From JAADJA01 sp963840975 (lineage in GTDB: Bacteria > Bacteroidota > Bacteroidia > Bacteroidales > JAADJA01): a DNA stretch of 64,000 nt. The translations under genes were made by a program, and so were the position numbers. The notes beneath the pieces were generated by a model that ran no database searches, was not told the DNA's origin, and saw nothing but the letters and a program-made list of their open reading frames with translations. The stretch lies in NCBI GenBank assembly GCA_963840975.1, contig CAWJBC010000009.1:124001-188000 (forward strand). Direction: 5' to 3'. How positions within the stretch are numbered: position 1 is the stretch's first letter; every line of letters begins with the position of its first letter. Positions 45,901-53,761 of this stretch are shown here, one piece after another.

Positions 45901-46415
45901 GACCCGTTAACTTTGCCGGGATACTGACTGAAGTTAACCACCGCACTTCTAAAACCGGAAACCCCTTTGCTACCTTTACCATCGAAGATTTCACCGACTT
46001 TGATCAGTATATCCTTTTCTCTGAAGACTATTTAAAAATGAAACACTTTCTGGTGGAAGGATCATCACTTTTCGTCAGGGCACAGGTGCAACCGAGAAAC
46101 AATAAAAACCGTGATCAGTACGAGGTAAGAATTTCAAGTATGGTGCTGTTGTCTGAGGTTCTTGAAAAATTTGCATCACAAATCCAGGTACAAATTCCAC
46201 TTTCATTTATTACTGCCAAACTTGTTGATGATATAAATAATTTAATAAGGCAAAATTCAGGAAATTGCAATTTAAAATTCGAGATCGTGGATGAAGAAAA
46301 AAAAATTAACATTTTAATGCCTGCACCCAAACAAAAGGTTTCAGCTTCTGATTTTGCCAAAGAACTCATTAAGTACCCTGAAATAAAGTTTAGTTTTCCG
46401 ACAGGAAACAGATAG
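42939..46415 (+). CDS. dnaE: DNA polymerase III, alpha subunit
   Basis: The replicative polymerase catalytic subunit, 1158 residues, normal DnaE1 length. Domains in order: PHP (HLHVHTQYSILDG at about 6-18, ITDHGNMFG, HHLILLAKN), palm with GPGRGSAAGSAVAFC and the catalytic acidic motif MPDIDVDFDDEGR (about 390), YQEQIMQVARVMGGF in the fingers, helix-hairpin-helix region around 840-900 (LAGIKNVGENAALSI), and an OB-fold near 985-1060 (VNFAGILTEVNHRTSKTGNP). The PHP metal residues look complete. It is not in a clear operon; trxA follows after 124 bases with its own promoter. Confidence 0.98.
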   Translation: MPEFTHLHVHTQYSILDGAANIETIIKKTKEAGMKALAITDHGNMFGVIKFCNEAKKQGIKPIIGCEVYVAREGRTIKEKTRGKHYHHLILLAKNLTGYHNLSKLISLGYLEGFYYKPRVDKEILEKYNEGIIASSACLGGEVPQAFLTHGEEKAQEAIDWFKQVYKDDFYLELQNHGLAEQKTVNIALRKLADKNGIKVIATNDVHYVNKEDFSAHDILVRLNTGTDINDVKESLKYTGEEFLKTPEEMAELFPDVPEAIANTQEIVDKIEDYSIFCKVILPMFPLPDGFESEDEYLRHLTYEGAKNVYPEITGEIRERLDFELGVIKNMEFPGYFLIVQDFINKAREMDVTVGPGRGSAAGSAVAFCTGITSIDPIKYNLIFERFLNPDRVNMPDIDVDFDDEGREKVLEYVVNKYGKNRVAQIVTFGTMAAKLAIRDVARVLKLPLPDADRLAKLVPDKPGITLKKAYQEVPELGQIKKHGEELERKTLQFAETLEGSARHTGTHACGVIIGRDDLINYLPLATAKDSKLMVTQYEGKLVESVGMLKMDFLGLKTLSIVNDAIKNIKRRHGVKINIDKIPLDDKKTYELYQRGDTIGTFQFESEGMRSYLKELKPTNLEDLIAMNALYRPGPMEFIPTYIRRKHKKEKVVYPHPLIEEILKPTFGIMVYQEQIMQVARVMGGFTLSKADELRKAMGKKDMTVMEKQIALFVEGAAQKGIDEKMAQEVFHTMMEFAKYGFNRSHSAAYSLIAYQTAYLKAHYPAEYMAAVLTHNLSDIKKITFFIDECRRQNIQVMGPDVNESHLNFMVNEKGEIRFGLAGIKNVGENAALSIIEERDKTGPYHSIFNFTKRVNLKSVNKRSMESLAMAGAFDGFYDTHRAQYFYRENSEDNIFLEKIVKHASDFQTQQNAAQVSLFGDMAEIEVKEPELPKCAPWTKLEQLKNEKDVTGFYMSGHPLEDFKIEMDQFCNVKINEIKTNREQYKNRPVNFAGILTEVNHRTSKTGNPFATFTIEDFTDFDQYILFSEDYLKMKHFLVEGSSLFVRAQVQPRNNKNRDQYEVRISSMVLLSEVLEKFASQIQVQIPLSFITAKLVDDINNLIRQNSGNCNLKFEIVDEEKKINILMPAPKQKVSASDFAKELIKYPEIKFSFPTGNR

Positions 46416-46534
46416 TTCTGAACACTTATTGTGTGATCAAGTTTAATTTGCACATTTCTTAGATCATATTTGAACCCTTCAAAACTTATTTTTTTAAAAT
46501 CCGTTACAATTTACTATTGCTTTAAAAAAAAATA

Positions 46535-46542
46535 TATTTTTG
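46535..46542 (+). promoter_or_regulatory. -7 box TATTTTTG for trxA
   Basis: A TAnnTTTG match 34 bases before the trxA ATG at 46576. It lies inside the longer in-frame extension starting 46540, which argues for the shorter protein. Confidence 0.5.
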
Positions 46543-46575
46543 GCATTCAATATCATAACATTAAAACATATTAAA

Positions 46576-46893
46576 ATGGCTTTAGAAATAACTGATAGTA
46601 ATTTTGACGAGATTGTAATGAAATCGGACAAACCGGTGATTGTTGATTTTTGGGCAGAATGGTGCGGTCCGTGTCGCATGGTTGGCCCAATTGTTCAGGA
46701 AATCGGTCAGGATTACGAAGGGAAATGCGTTGTAGGAAAAGTGGATGTTGATAGCAATCCGGGCGTTTCCGTTAAATTCGGAATACGAAATATTCCAACC
46801 CTGTTGTTCTTTAAAAACGGACAGATTGTTGACAAACAAGTTGGCGCCGTTCCAAAGCAGATCATTGTTAACAAGCTGGAAGCACTGCTGTAG
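46576..46893 (+). CDS. trxA: Thioredoxin
   Basis: General disulfide reductase, 105 residues from the ATG at 46576 (MALEITDSNFDEIV). An in-frame ATG at 46540 is unlikely, because it overlaps the -7 box and adds a non-conserved tail. Active site W29-C30-G-P-C33 (FWAEWCGPCRMVGP), the buried Asp in VDFWAE, and the cis-Pro in RNIPTLLFFKNG are standard. It is cytoplasmic with no signal peptide. It lies alone between dnaE and a DUF58 gene. Confidence 0.97.
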   Translation: MALEITDSNFDEIVMKSDKPVIVDFWAEWCGPCRMVGPIVQEIGQDYEGKCVVGKVDVDSNPGVSVKFGIRNIPTLLFFKNGQIVDKQVGAVPKQIIVNKLEALL

Positions 46894-47151
46894 TTCAAGG
46901 TTTGAGGTTCATCTCGCGGAACGCAAGACAGGGTTTTGGTTTAAAAATTCTGTTTTAAACATGTTTTTGATTGAGGGTCAACCTCCGAAGATATAACGCA
47001 AATATTTGATCGGCAAACTAACTTTAACAAGAGGGAAATATTAATGTACCCCCCTACTCCAATCAACCTGTTCCACTTTACATCTCCAATATCTAAAATC
47101 TAATGTTTAATCTCTAATTTCTCATCTCTAACATCAAATTCCTCTCTCCAC

Positions 47152-48087
47152 TTGGAACACACCATCGAACATAACAGGATACAGCAGTTTGGCAATCTTG
47201 AATTCCTTGCCCGGCAGGTTGTTGAAGGATTTATTGTCGGCTTGCACAAATCTCCTTTTCATGGCTTTTCGGTTGAATTTGCGGAGCACCGCTTATACAA
47301 CACCGGTGAATCCATCAAACATGTTGACTGGAAACTTTTTGGTCGCACGGATAAGCTGTTCGTCAAGCGCTATGAAGAGGAAACCAATCTTCGGTGTCAA
47401 TTGATTCTCGACATATCTTCATCCATGTATTTTCCGGTAATGGAAAAAATATCCCTTACTAACCCCAACAAAATTACGTTTGCGGTTCATGCTGCTGCTG
47501 CTCTGATTTACCTTTTCAAAAAACAGCGTGATGCTTTTGGAATGAGCCTGTTCAGCGATTCGATTGAACTTCATACTCCCTGTAAATCCAGCTCAGTTCA
47601 TCAAAAGTTCCTTTACAATGCCCTTGAAAAACTGCTCACACCATTACCTGTAAATGCCTACAGAAAAACCGCAACTACTAAATCACTGCACGAAATCTCA
47701 GAAAAAATTCACAAACGCTCGCTGGTCATCATTTTCAGCGATATGCTCGAAAACTCATCATCATCGGAGGAATTATTTTCCGCCCTCCAGCACCTGAAAC
47801 ATAACAAACATGAGGTAATCCTTTTTCATGTTGTAGACAAAGCCAAAGAAATAGACTTCATGTTTGATAACCGTCCCTATAAATTCATTGACCTTGAAAA
47901 AGGTGATGAACTAAAAATAACTCCAAATGAGGTGAAAGAGTTATATACAAAAAGGATAACCGAATATAAAAACGAATTAAAACTGCGGTGTGGTCAATAT
48001 CGGATTGAATTCATCGAGGCGGATATCAACCAGGGTTTCGAACAAATCCTCCTTCCCTACTTGCTCAAAAGGGTCAAGCTTTTATAA
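47152..48087 (+). CDS. DUF58 domain protein (MoxR-associated vWA-like)
   Basis: 311 residues. It begins at a TTG (47152), since no ATG precedes the conserved QFGNLEFLARQVVEGF. The DUF58 signature is EHRLYNTGESIKHVDWKLFGRTDKLFVKRYEEETNL, seen as consecutive blocks near 55-90, followed by a vWA-like MIDAS stretch (LILDISSSMYFP) and VIIFSDMLEN. These proteins act with MoxR-type AAA ATPases in chaperone-like complexes, often with aerotolerance (Bat) genes. No moxR or bat gene is visible here, so the partner is elsewhere or absent. The gene before it is trxA, 258 bases away. Confidence 0.88.
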   Translation: MEHTIEHNRIQQFGNLEFLARQVVEGFIVGLHKSPFHGFSVEFAEHRLYNTGESIKHVDWKLFGRTDKLFVKRYEEETNLRCQLILDISSSMYFPVMEKISLTNPNKITFAVHAAAALIYLFKKQRDAFGMSLFSDSIELHTPCKSSSVHQKFLYNALEKLLTPLPVNAYRKTATTKSLHEISEKIHKRSLVIIFSDMLENSSSSEELFSALQHLKHNKHEVILFHVVDKAKEIDFMFDNRPYKFIDLEKGDELKITPNEVKELYTKRITEYKNELKLRCGQYRIEFIEADINQGFEQILLPYLLKRVKLL

Positions 48088-48186
48088 ATCCACTACATTT
48101 TCCGGGCTTAATGTTTTTGAAAATTGTTCCATTTTCAGAAGGAAAGATTTTTTACTTTTGTCCATTATCAAATAATTAGTCGCTGA

Positions 48187-48966
48187 ATGCTTGCACTTAT
48201 TGAATTTAGATGGATTGACATTGTTGACATTGTTTTGGTGGCTGTCCTCCTCTTCGAACTCTATAACCTCCTGAAAGGAACAGTTGCAATCAATATTTTC
48301 TTTGGCATCGTAGCCTTTTATTTTCTCTGGAAACTCGTAAACGCCTTTGAAATGAAGCTGCTTGGCGAAATATTCGGGGCATTCGTGAGTGTAGGATTCA
48401 TTGCGCTTATTGTTGTTTTTCAACCGGAGATCAGAAAATTTTTATTGCTTTTGGGAACACAGGGCTTCATCAATAAAAAAAGGAAACGCTTTCTCTTTTG
48501 GCGAATTGATATGCGTGAACCTGGAAATCAACTCGATGTTGACAAAGTGATCATGGCATGTCGCAACATGGCTGAACAAAAAACCGGTGCATTGATTATC
48601 ATTGCAAAAGTGAGCGGACTCGAACAATACGTTGAAACCGGTGAACGAATTGATTCCAATGTTTCGGAATTGCTGATCGAAAATATTTTCTTCAAAAACA
48701 GCCCTCTTCACGATGGTGCATTAATTATCCATCAAAACAAAATGGTAGCTGCCAAATGTATTCTTCCCGTATCAGGAAATCAGAAAATACCTGCAAGTTA
48801 TGGGCTCCGGCACAGGGCAGCGGTTGGATTGACTGAACAATCAGACGCGCTGGCTATCATCGTATCGGAAGAAACCGGACTGATTTCATATTCAAAAGAC
48901 GGAAAACTCCAAACCAAAGTCAAACCCACTCAACTAAAATCTTATCTAACCGAAGACCTAAGTTAA
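48187..48966 (+). CDS. cdaA: Diadenylate cyclase (c-di-AMP synthase)
   Basis: Membrane enzyme making cyclic di-AMP from two ATP, involved in envelope and osmotic control. 259 residues. Three membrane segments lie in the first ~85 residues (DIVDIVLVAVLLFELYNLL, INIFFGIVAFYFLWKLV, GFIALIVVFQ). The DAC domain follows: D176-G-A in PLHDGALIIHQ and R208-H-R in YGLRHRAAVGL, both active-site motifs. In Firmicutes it is followed by a YbbR-type regulator (CdaR); here the YbbR protein gene is 11 kb away next to coaE. Confidence 0.95.
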   Translation: MLALIEFRWIDIVDIVLVAVLLFELYNLLKGTVAINIFFGIVAFYFLWKLVNAFEMKLLGEIFGAFVSVGFIALIVVFQPEIRKFLLLLGTQGFINKKRKRFLFWRIDMREPGNQLDVDKVIMACRNMAEQKTGALIIIAKVSGLEQYVETGERIDSNVSELLIENIFFKNSPLHDGALIIHQNKMVAAKCILPVSGNQKIPASYGLRHRAAVGLTEQSDALAIIVSEETGLISYSKDGKLQTKVKPTQLKSYLTEDLS

Positions 48967-49103
48967 AATATTGGGTCCACAAAAAATGGAAAATGCCACT
49001 AACACAAGAAGTCACTAAAACACATAAAACATTAATAGTCTTCCCCTTAACTTTGGTGTGATTTGGTGGCAATAAAATTACTTTTTGTGCCGGACTCAAT
49101 ATT
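48967..49103. repeat. Intergenic inverted-repeat element, family member 2
   Basis: Terminal arms: AATATTGGGTCCACAAAAA at the left against the complement of TTTTTGTGCCGGACTCAATATT at the right, with a 2-base bulge and one mismatch. Inner words ATGCCAC and GTGGCAATAAAATTAC match member 1 (20170-20320). It starts at the cdaA stop codon. Confidence 0.8.
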
Positions 49104-49376
49104 GACATTTTAAATTAAGGTATAAGTTCGGGAATTTATTAATCGGCATTAAACTGATAACAATTTTAAATAAACCTGAAAATTGTTATAAAAAATAAAA
49201 TACCTTTGATAATTTATTAAATTGTTTACACATGACGAATAACCGGGAATTGTCCTTATAGCATAAGCTGGACAGGAAATATTGAATCCGATTTTCGTTC
49301 AGGTTGTAGTTAAATGTAAATAATATAATTTTGGTATTAATAATTTTCTATTTTTGAATTGTTAAAACCTGATACG
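49104..49376. promoter_or_regulatory. AT-rich leader of purB with -7 box
   Basis: No gene is seen. TATTTTTG at 49349-49356 is a TAnnTTTG match with an upstream TTTTGG at 49329. It places the transcript start near 49362, after the alternative TTG start at 49359, and so supports the ATG at 49377. Confidence 0.45.
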
Positions 49377-50732
49377 ATGGAAGTAAATACAGTAAATGCG
49401 ATCTCTCCAATTGATGGAAGATACAGGAAATATGTCGAGGGTCTTTCGTACTATTTTTCGGAAGCAGCGCTCATCAATTACCGGGTATTTGTCGAAATAG
49501 AATATTTCATCGCCCTGGTAAAACTTGATTTACCCGAATTGAAAGACTTTGACAAAACAAGGATTGACGAACTTAGAGCCATTTGCCGCGACTTTACATT
49601 TGAAGATGCGGAAAAAGTTAAGGCTATTGAACAGATCACCAATCATGATGTGAAAGCTGTAGAATATTACCTGAAAAAAGAGTTCGAAAAACGAGGGTTA
49701 TCAAAGTTTAAGGAATTCCTGCATTTTGGGCTTACCTCTCAGGATATTAACAATACGGCTCAACCCTATGCCCTCCAACTGGCTTGCAACGACAGCATTT
49801 TCCCTCAATTAAATAAAGTAGTTAACAAACTTACAACCCTGTCGAAAGAATGGAAAAACGTATCCATGTTAGCCCGAACTCACGGGCAACCTGCATCACC
49901 GACAAAACTCGGCAAAGAAATTTATGTATTTGCTGACAGGTTAAAACAACAGATTAAATTGCTGAACGCATTGCCTTTTACAGGAAAATTCGGTGGCGCT
50001 ACGGGGAATTTCAATGCACACTACGTTGCCTATCCTGATATTAACTGGCATGAATTTGCCAACAGTTTTTTGAAAGAAATCGGGCTGACCCGCCAAAAGG
50101 TGACCACCCAGATAGAGCATTATGATTTTCTTGCTGCATTTATGGACAATATGAAAAGGATCAATACCATTCTTATTGATCTGAACCGTGATGTCTGGAC
50201 TTACATTTCGTTGGAATATTTTAAGCAGACAATAAAGGAAGGGGAAGTCGGCTCATCAACCATGCCGCACAAAGTGAACCCGATTGACTTTGAAAATTCG
50301 GAAGGTAACCTCGGATTTGCAAACGCAATGTTTGAACATCTTTCAGCCAAACTTCCCGTTTCGCGCCTGCAACGCGATTTAACGGATTCTACCGTTGCCC
50401 GCAATCTCGGACTTCCATTTGCACACTCACTGCTGGCTTATAAAATGCTGATGAAAGGGTTGAATAATCTCTTGCTGAACAAAGAAAAAATAGATCATGA
50501 CCTGGAAAATAACTGGGCTGTGATTTCCGAAGCCATACAAACCATACTGCGGCGCGAAGGATATCCCAAACCTTATGAAAAGCTGAAAGAACTTACCCGG
50601 TCGAATGATAAGATTGATGAAAAAACCATCAAGCAATTTGTAAAGTCTCTGAAGGTAAGCGAGTCCGTTCGGAAGGAATTATTGCAGATCACACCTTTTA
50701 ATTATACCGGCAACACAGCATTTAACGGATAG
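49377..50732 (+). CDS. purB: Adenylosuccinate lyase
   Basis: Fumarase/aspartase-superfamily enzyme with two roles in purine synthesis: it splits SAICAR to AICAR and adenylosuccinate to AMP. About 451 residues from ATG 49377 (MEVNTVNAISPIDGRYR). Signature loop GSSTMPHKVNPIDFENSEGN is at about 282-301 in the longer numbering; TSQDINNTAQ, ARTHGQPASPTKLGKE and GKFGGATGNFNAH are the other conserved parts. The E. coli-like long form fits. It is followed 12 bases later by the MsbA-like transporter gene. Confidence 0.96.
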   Translation: MEVNTVNAISPIDGRYRKYVEGLSYYFSEAALINYRVFVEIEYFIALVKLDLPELKDFDKTRIDELRAICRDFTFEDAEKVKAIEQITNHDVKAVEYYLKKEFEKRGLSKFKEFLHFGLTSQDINNTAQPYALQLACNDSIFPQLNKVVNKLTTLSKEWKNVSMLARTHGQPASPTKLGKEIYVFADRLKQQIKLLNALPFTGKFGGATGNFNAHYVAYPDINWHEFANSFLKEIGLTRQKVTTQIEHYDFLAAFMDNMKRINTILIDLNRDVWTYISLEYFKQTIKEGEVGSSTMPHKVNPIDFENSEGNLGFANAMFEHLSAKLPVSRLQRDLTDSTVARNLGLPFAHSLLAYKMLMKGLNNLLLNKEKIDHDLENNWAVISEAIQTILRREGYPKPYEKLKELTRSNDKIDEKTIKQFVKSLKVSESVRKELLQITPFNYTGNTAFNG

Positions 50733-50743
50733 TAAGAGCAATA

Positions 50744-52577
50744 ATGTTTAAAAAGTACCTGCGTGTTCTTTCCTACGTAAAACCATTTTGGTTTCAGGCA
50801 CTACTGAATGTGATATTCAACCTCCTCGTAATTGTATTCTCTTTGGTTTCATTTGTCATGCTGATTCCATTCCTGAACCTTCTTTTTGGTATCGAAAAAC
50901 TGGTCGAAACGAAACCTGGAATTTCAATCAGTCCGGAAGCCATTCTTGATTACCTCAATTACTACATCAGCCAGATCATTATAAATAAAGGTAAAATAGA
51001 TGCCCTCATTTACATTTGTCTCTTCCTGCTGACAACTTTTTTCCTCAGAAACCTGTTCAGATTTTTAGCCATGTATAATCTTGCCACCGTAAGGATTGGA
51101 GCAGTTGAAACAATCAGGAACGAAACCTACCGGAAACTTACGATACTTCCCCTCTCCTTTTATACCGGCAATAAAAAAGGCGACATTATCGCAAGGATCA
51201 CAACCGATGTTCAGGAAGTGGACTATTCCATTATGAATTACCTTGAAATGATCGCACGTGATCCCATCACTATTCTCACTTATGTGATCACCCTGTTTTT
51301 CATGAGCCCCCAACTTACCCTTTTCGTGGTTATCCTGCTTCCCATCACCGGATATATCATCGGGAGGATAGGGCGTACATTACGGAAGGAGTCAAAAATC
51401 GGGATGGCAAGGTTTGCAGGACTTCTGTCAATCATCGAGGAAACCATTTCAGGATTAAGAATCATCAAAGCTTTTACAGCCATTAATTTTTCAAACGAAC
51501 GCTTTCAGCGGTTAAATAAGGAATATTCAAAGCTCAATTTAAAAATATACCGAACCCGCGATCTTTCATCTCCATTAAGTGAATTCCTTTCGTCAGTGGT
51601 TATCATCATGGTGCTTTGGTTTGGAGGAAGACTTGTATTGGGCGAAAATCCAACCATTACTGCTGCAATTTTTATTACCTATATCGTAATTTTTTCTCAA
51701 ATTATTCCCCCGGCTAAAACTTTCGCCCAGGGATTTTACAGTATGCAGAAAGGAATTGCCTCTGCCGAAAGAATTTTTGAAATACTCGATGCAGATGAAG
51801 TGATTGAGGAAAAAGCCAATCCTTTGCGGATATATGCATTTAAGGATGCTATCGAATACAAAAATGTTTCCTTTAAATACAAAAATGAATTTGTTCTGAA
51901 AAATATTGATTGCCGGATTGGCAAGGGAAGGATCATTGCACTTGTAGGACAGTCAGGCAGCGGAAAGTCTACATTGGCTGACCTCATCCCCCGTTTTTAC
52001 GATGCCACACTTGGTGAAATCCAAATTGACGGAATTCCGATCAGGGACTACCGGATTGATGATATCCGCAGCCTCACGGGGCTTGTTACCCAGGAACCTA
52101 TTTTATTCAATGATACGGTTTTCAACAATATTGCTTTTGGGAAAAGTGATGTAACCGAAGAAGATGTGGTGAACGCGGCAAAGGTCGCGAACGCCCACGA
52201 ATTCATCGAAAAAATGGAAGAAGGGTATCAATCCAACATTGGCGACCGGGGATCAAAACTTTCGGGAGGACAACGCCAGCGGCTAAGCATAGCAAGGGCT
52301 GTTCTGCAGGAATCCGCCTATCCTTATTTTGGACGAAGCCACCTCCTCACTTGATACCGAATCTGAGCGACTCGTTCAGGATGCACTGTCCAAAGTGATG
52401 TCGAACAGGACATCCATTGTAATTGCCCATCGCCTGTCAACCATCATTTATGCCGATGAGATCATCGTTCTCCAAAGCGGAGAAATCGTTGAACGGGGAA
52501 CACACGCTGAACTCCTTGAGATAAAAGGAGTTTATAAAAAGCTTTATGACTTGCAGGCGTTTGAATCCAATTCTTAA
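50744..52577 (+). CDS. MsbA-like ABC transporter (lipid/drug exporter), broken by one extra base
   Basis: Fused ABC half-transporter: a six-helix type IV membrane domain (about 1-325) and an ATPase domain. Frame 1 runs to 52354 and has Walker A VGQSGSGKSTLAD (about 403), the Q-loop VTQEPILFND and signature LSGGQRQRLSIARAVL (about 507). It then derails to QESAYPYFGRSHLLT. Skipping one G in CTGCAGGAATCC (about 52309-52310) gives the expected QNPPILILDEATSSLDTESE, and that frame continues through the H-loop (VIAHRLSTI) to a stop at 52577. Full length would be about 611 residues. The 52329-52577 frame is thus the 3' end of this gene. Mutation or base error; the rest is well conserved. Confidence 0.9.
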
Positions 52578-52614
52578 TCGTGAAATAGACATTTGTAATT
52601 AAATTATTAGTAAG

Positions 52615-52815
52615 GCGAATCAAGAGTTAAAAGATTAATGCCACGAAGTCTCTAAGACACTAAGAATCAATAAATTCTTTTAAGAAGTACAATGTTTTCT
52701 TTGTGTAACTTTTGCCATAGGCATCCCTATGGGAGAGTCTTTCTGGCTTTTGCCAAAGGCATTCCTTTGGAGGTGGCTAAAAATGAATTAATTGTAATTT
52801 CGACCCTTGATTCGC
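52615..52815. repeat. Intergenic inverted-repeat element, family member 3, with two internal hairpins
   Basis: Terminal arms GCGAATCAAG (52615-52624) and CTTGATTCGC (52806-52815) are perfect. Inner words TTAATGCCACGAAG and GGTGGCTAAAAATGAATTAA match the plan of the elements at 20170 and 48967. Inside are two tandem hairpins of different sequence but the same fold: CCATAGG-CATC-CCTATGG (52715-52732) and CCAAAGG-CATT-CCTTTGG (52753-52770). Confidence 0.75.
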
Positions 52816-52874
52816 AATAGTAACCAATCAATATACTCTTAACAATGAATTTTCTATACTTTTCGTAGTAATGA

Positions 52875-53010
52875 GAGGGGGTATAACGGGTATAACGGAA
52901 TAGAGGAAATACATGGTTTTGGTTTTACATTAAAAATTTAGGCTTCCCAACCAGATTGCTTTGTCCATAACGCTTATTCCCATTATACCTGTATTTCCCT
53001 TATACCACGT
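52875..53010. repeat. Imperfect inverted repeat, GGTATAA-rich
   Basis: The left part GGGGGTATAACGGGTATAAC (from about 52877) and the complement of the right part, which reads GGTATAAGGGAAATACAGG and GGTATAATGGGAATAAGCG, are similar in inverted order. The arms contain internal repeats of GGTATAA. It is probably a second dispersed element in the gap before the DUF5606 gene; no coding content is seen in 52578-53153. Confidence 0.5.
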
Positions 53011-53129
53011 AAAAGTTTCTTAATTCAGCAAATAGTAAGATTGTTAGCAAACTGATTAGCCACAATTATTATTTTATTCCCCGAATTCAATATCTTAATA
53101 TTTTATCCACTTTAAAATCAAATTATCCT

Positions 53130-53137
53130 TATTTTTG
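53130..53137 (+). promoter_or_regulatory. -7 box TATTTTTG before the DUF5606 gene
   Basis: A TAnnTTTG match ending 16 bases before the ATG at 53154. The leader would be very short. Confidence 0.4.
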
Positions 53138-53153
53138 CTTCAAATTTTAAAAT

Positions 53154-53726
53154 ATGGACTTAAGTAAGATTTTAGCAATATCGGGAAAGCCGGGTTTGTA
53201 TAAAACCCTGTCACAATCAAAAAATGGGTTTATTGTCGAGTCTATTCAGGATGGTAAACGGTTTACCGCTTTCGCCCACGAAAGGATCAGTACACTTGAG
53301 GAAATCAGCATTTACACCGAAACTGATGATATTCCCCTGAAAAAAGTATTTAAAGCCATCTATGATAAACAGGCAGGCCAACCCATCACCAATGAGCAAA
53401 CGGATCAAAAAGAACTTAAATCCTTTTTCGAATCGGTTGTTCCAAATTATGATAAAGAAAGAGTGTATGTTTCCGACATAAAAAAAGTGGTGAACTGGTT
53501 TAACATTCTTCTTGAACACAAACTGCTTGATTTTACCGAAGAAGAAGTAAAAGACGAAAAAGCACCGGAAACTGAGGAAGAAAAAGGGGAAAAGGAAACC
53601 AAAGCGGCAGAAGAAGTTAAAAAAACAAAAAAGACTAAAGCGAAGGTAGCCGAAAAGCCTTTGGTCAGGAAAAGCAGTTCGGCTGGTAGTAAGCGACCCA
53701 TTGCTCAAAAACAAAAGAACAAATAA
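53154..53726 (+). CDS. DUF5606-type protein with charged Lys/Glu-rich tail
   Basis: 190 residues. The N-terminal ~125 residues (DLSKILAISGKPGLYKTLSQ, GFIVESIQDGKRFTAF, VYVSDIKKVVNWFNILLEH) belong to a Bacteroidota-specific family annotated DUF5606. The first ~50 residues look like a small SH3-like barrel and the next a helical pair. The last ~60 residues are a disordered stretch of E/K/A (EETEEEKGEKETKAAEEVKK) with a basic end, which suggests nucleic-acid or ribosome binding (inference). It is followed by a terminator and then pyrK. Confidence 0.85.
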   Translation: MDLSKILAISGKPGLYKTLSQSKNGFIVESIQDGKRFTAFAHERISTLEEISIYTETDDIPLKKVFKAIYDKQAGQPITNEQTDQKELKSFFESVVPNYDKERVYVSDIKKVVNWFNILLEHKLLDFTEEEVKDEKAPETEEEKGEKETKAAEEVKKTKKTKAKVAEKPLVRKSSSAGSKRPIAQKQKNK

Positions 53727-53729
53727 CCT

Positions 53730-53751
53730 GTCCCCTTACGGGGACTTTTTT
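53730..53751 (+). terminator. Terminator hairpin just upstream of pyrK
   Basis: GTCCCC-TTAC-GGGGAC with a T6 tract. It ends about 10 bases before the pyrK start codon and 3 bases after the stop of the preceding gene. Confidence 0.85.
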
Positions 53752-53761
53752 ATAAATACCG

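Noticed and set aside
47101..47151. Pyrimidine-rich TCTAATTTCTCATC stretch as a regulatory site before the DUF58 gene
   Set aside because: It looks like low-complexity slippage sequence; no promoter or structure was found in it.
52329..52577. Separate small ATPase gene
   Set aside because: It is the frameshifted 3' end of the ABC transporter: it begins exactly at the Walker B motif and completes the ATPase domain.
53217..53714. 165-codon antisense frame rich in Phe
   Set aside because: It is the mirror of the Lys/Glu-rich tail of the DUF5606 gene; composition alone explains it.
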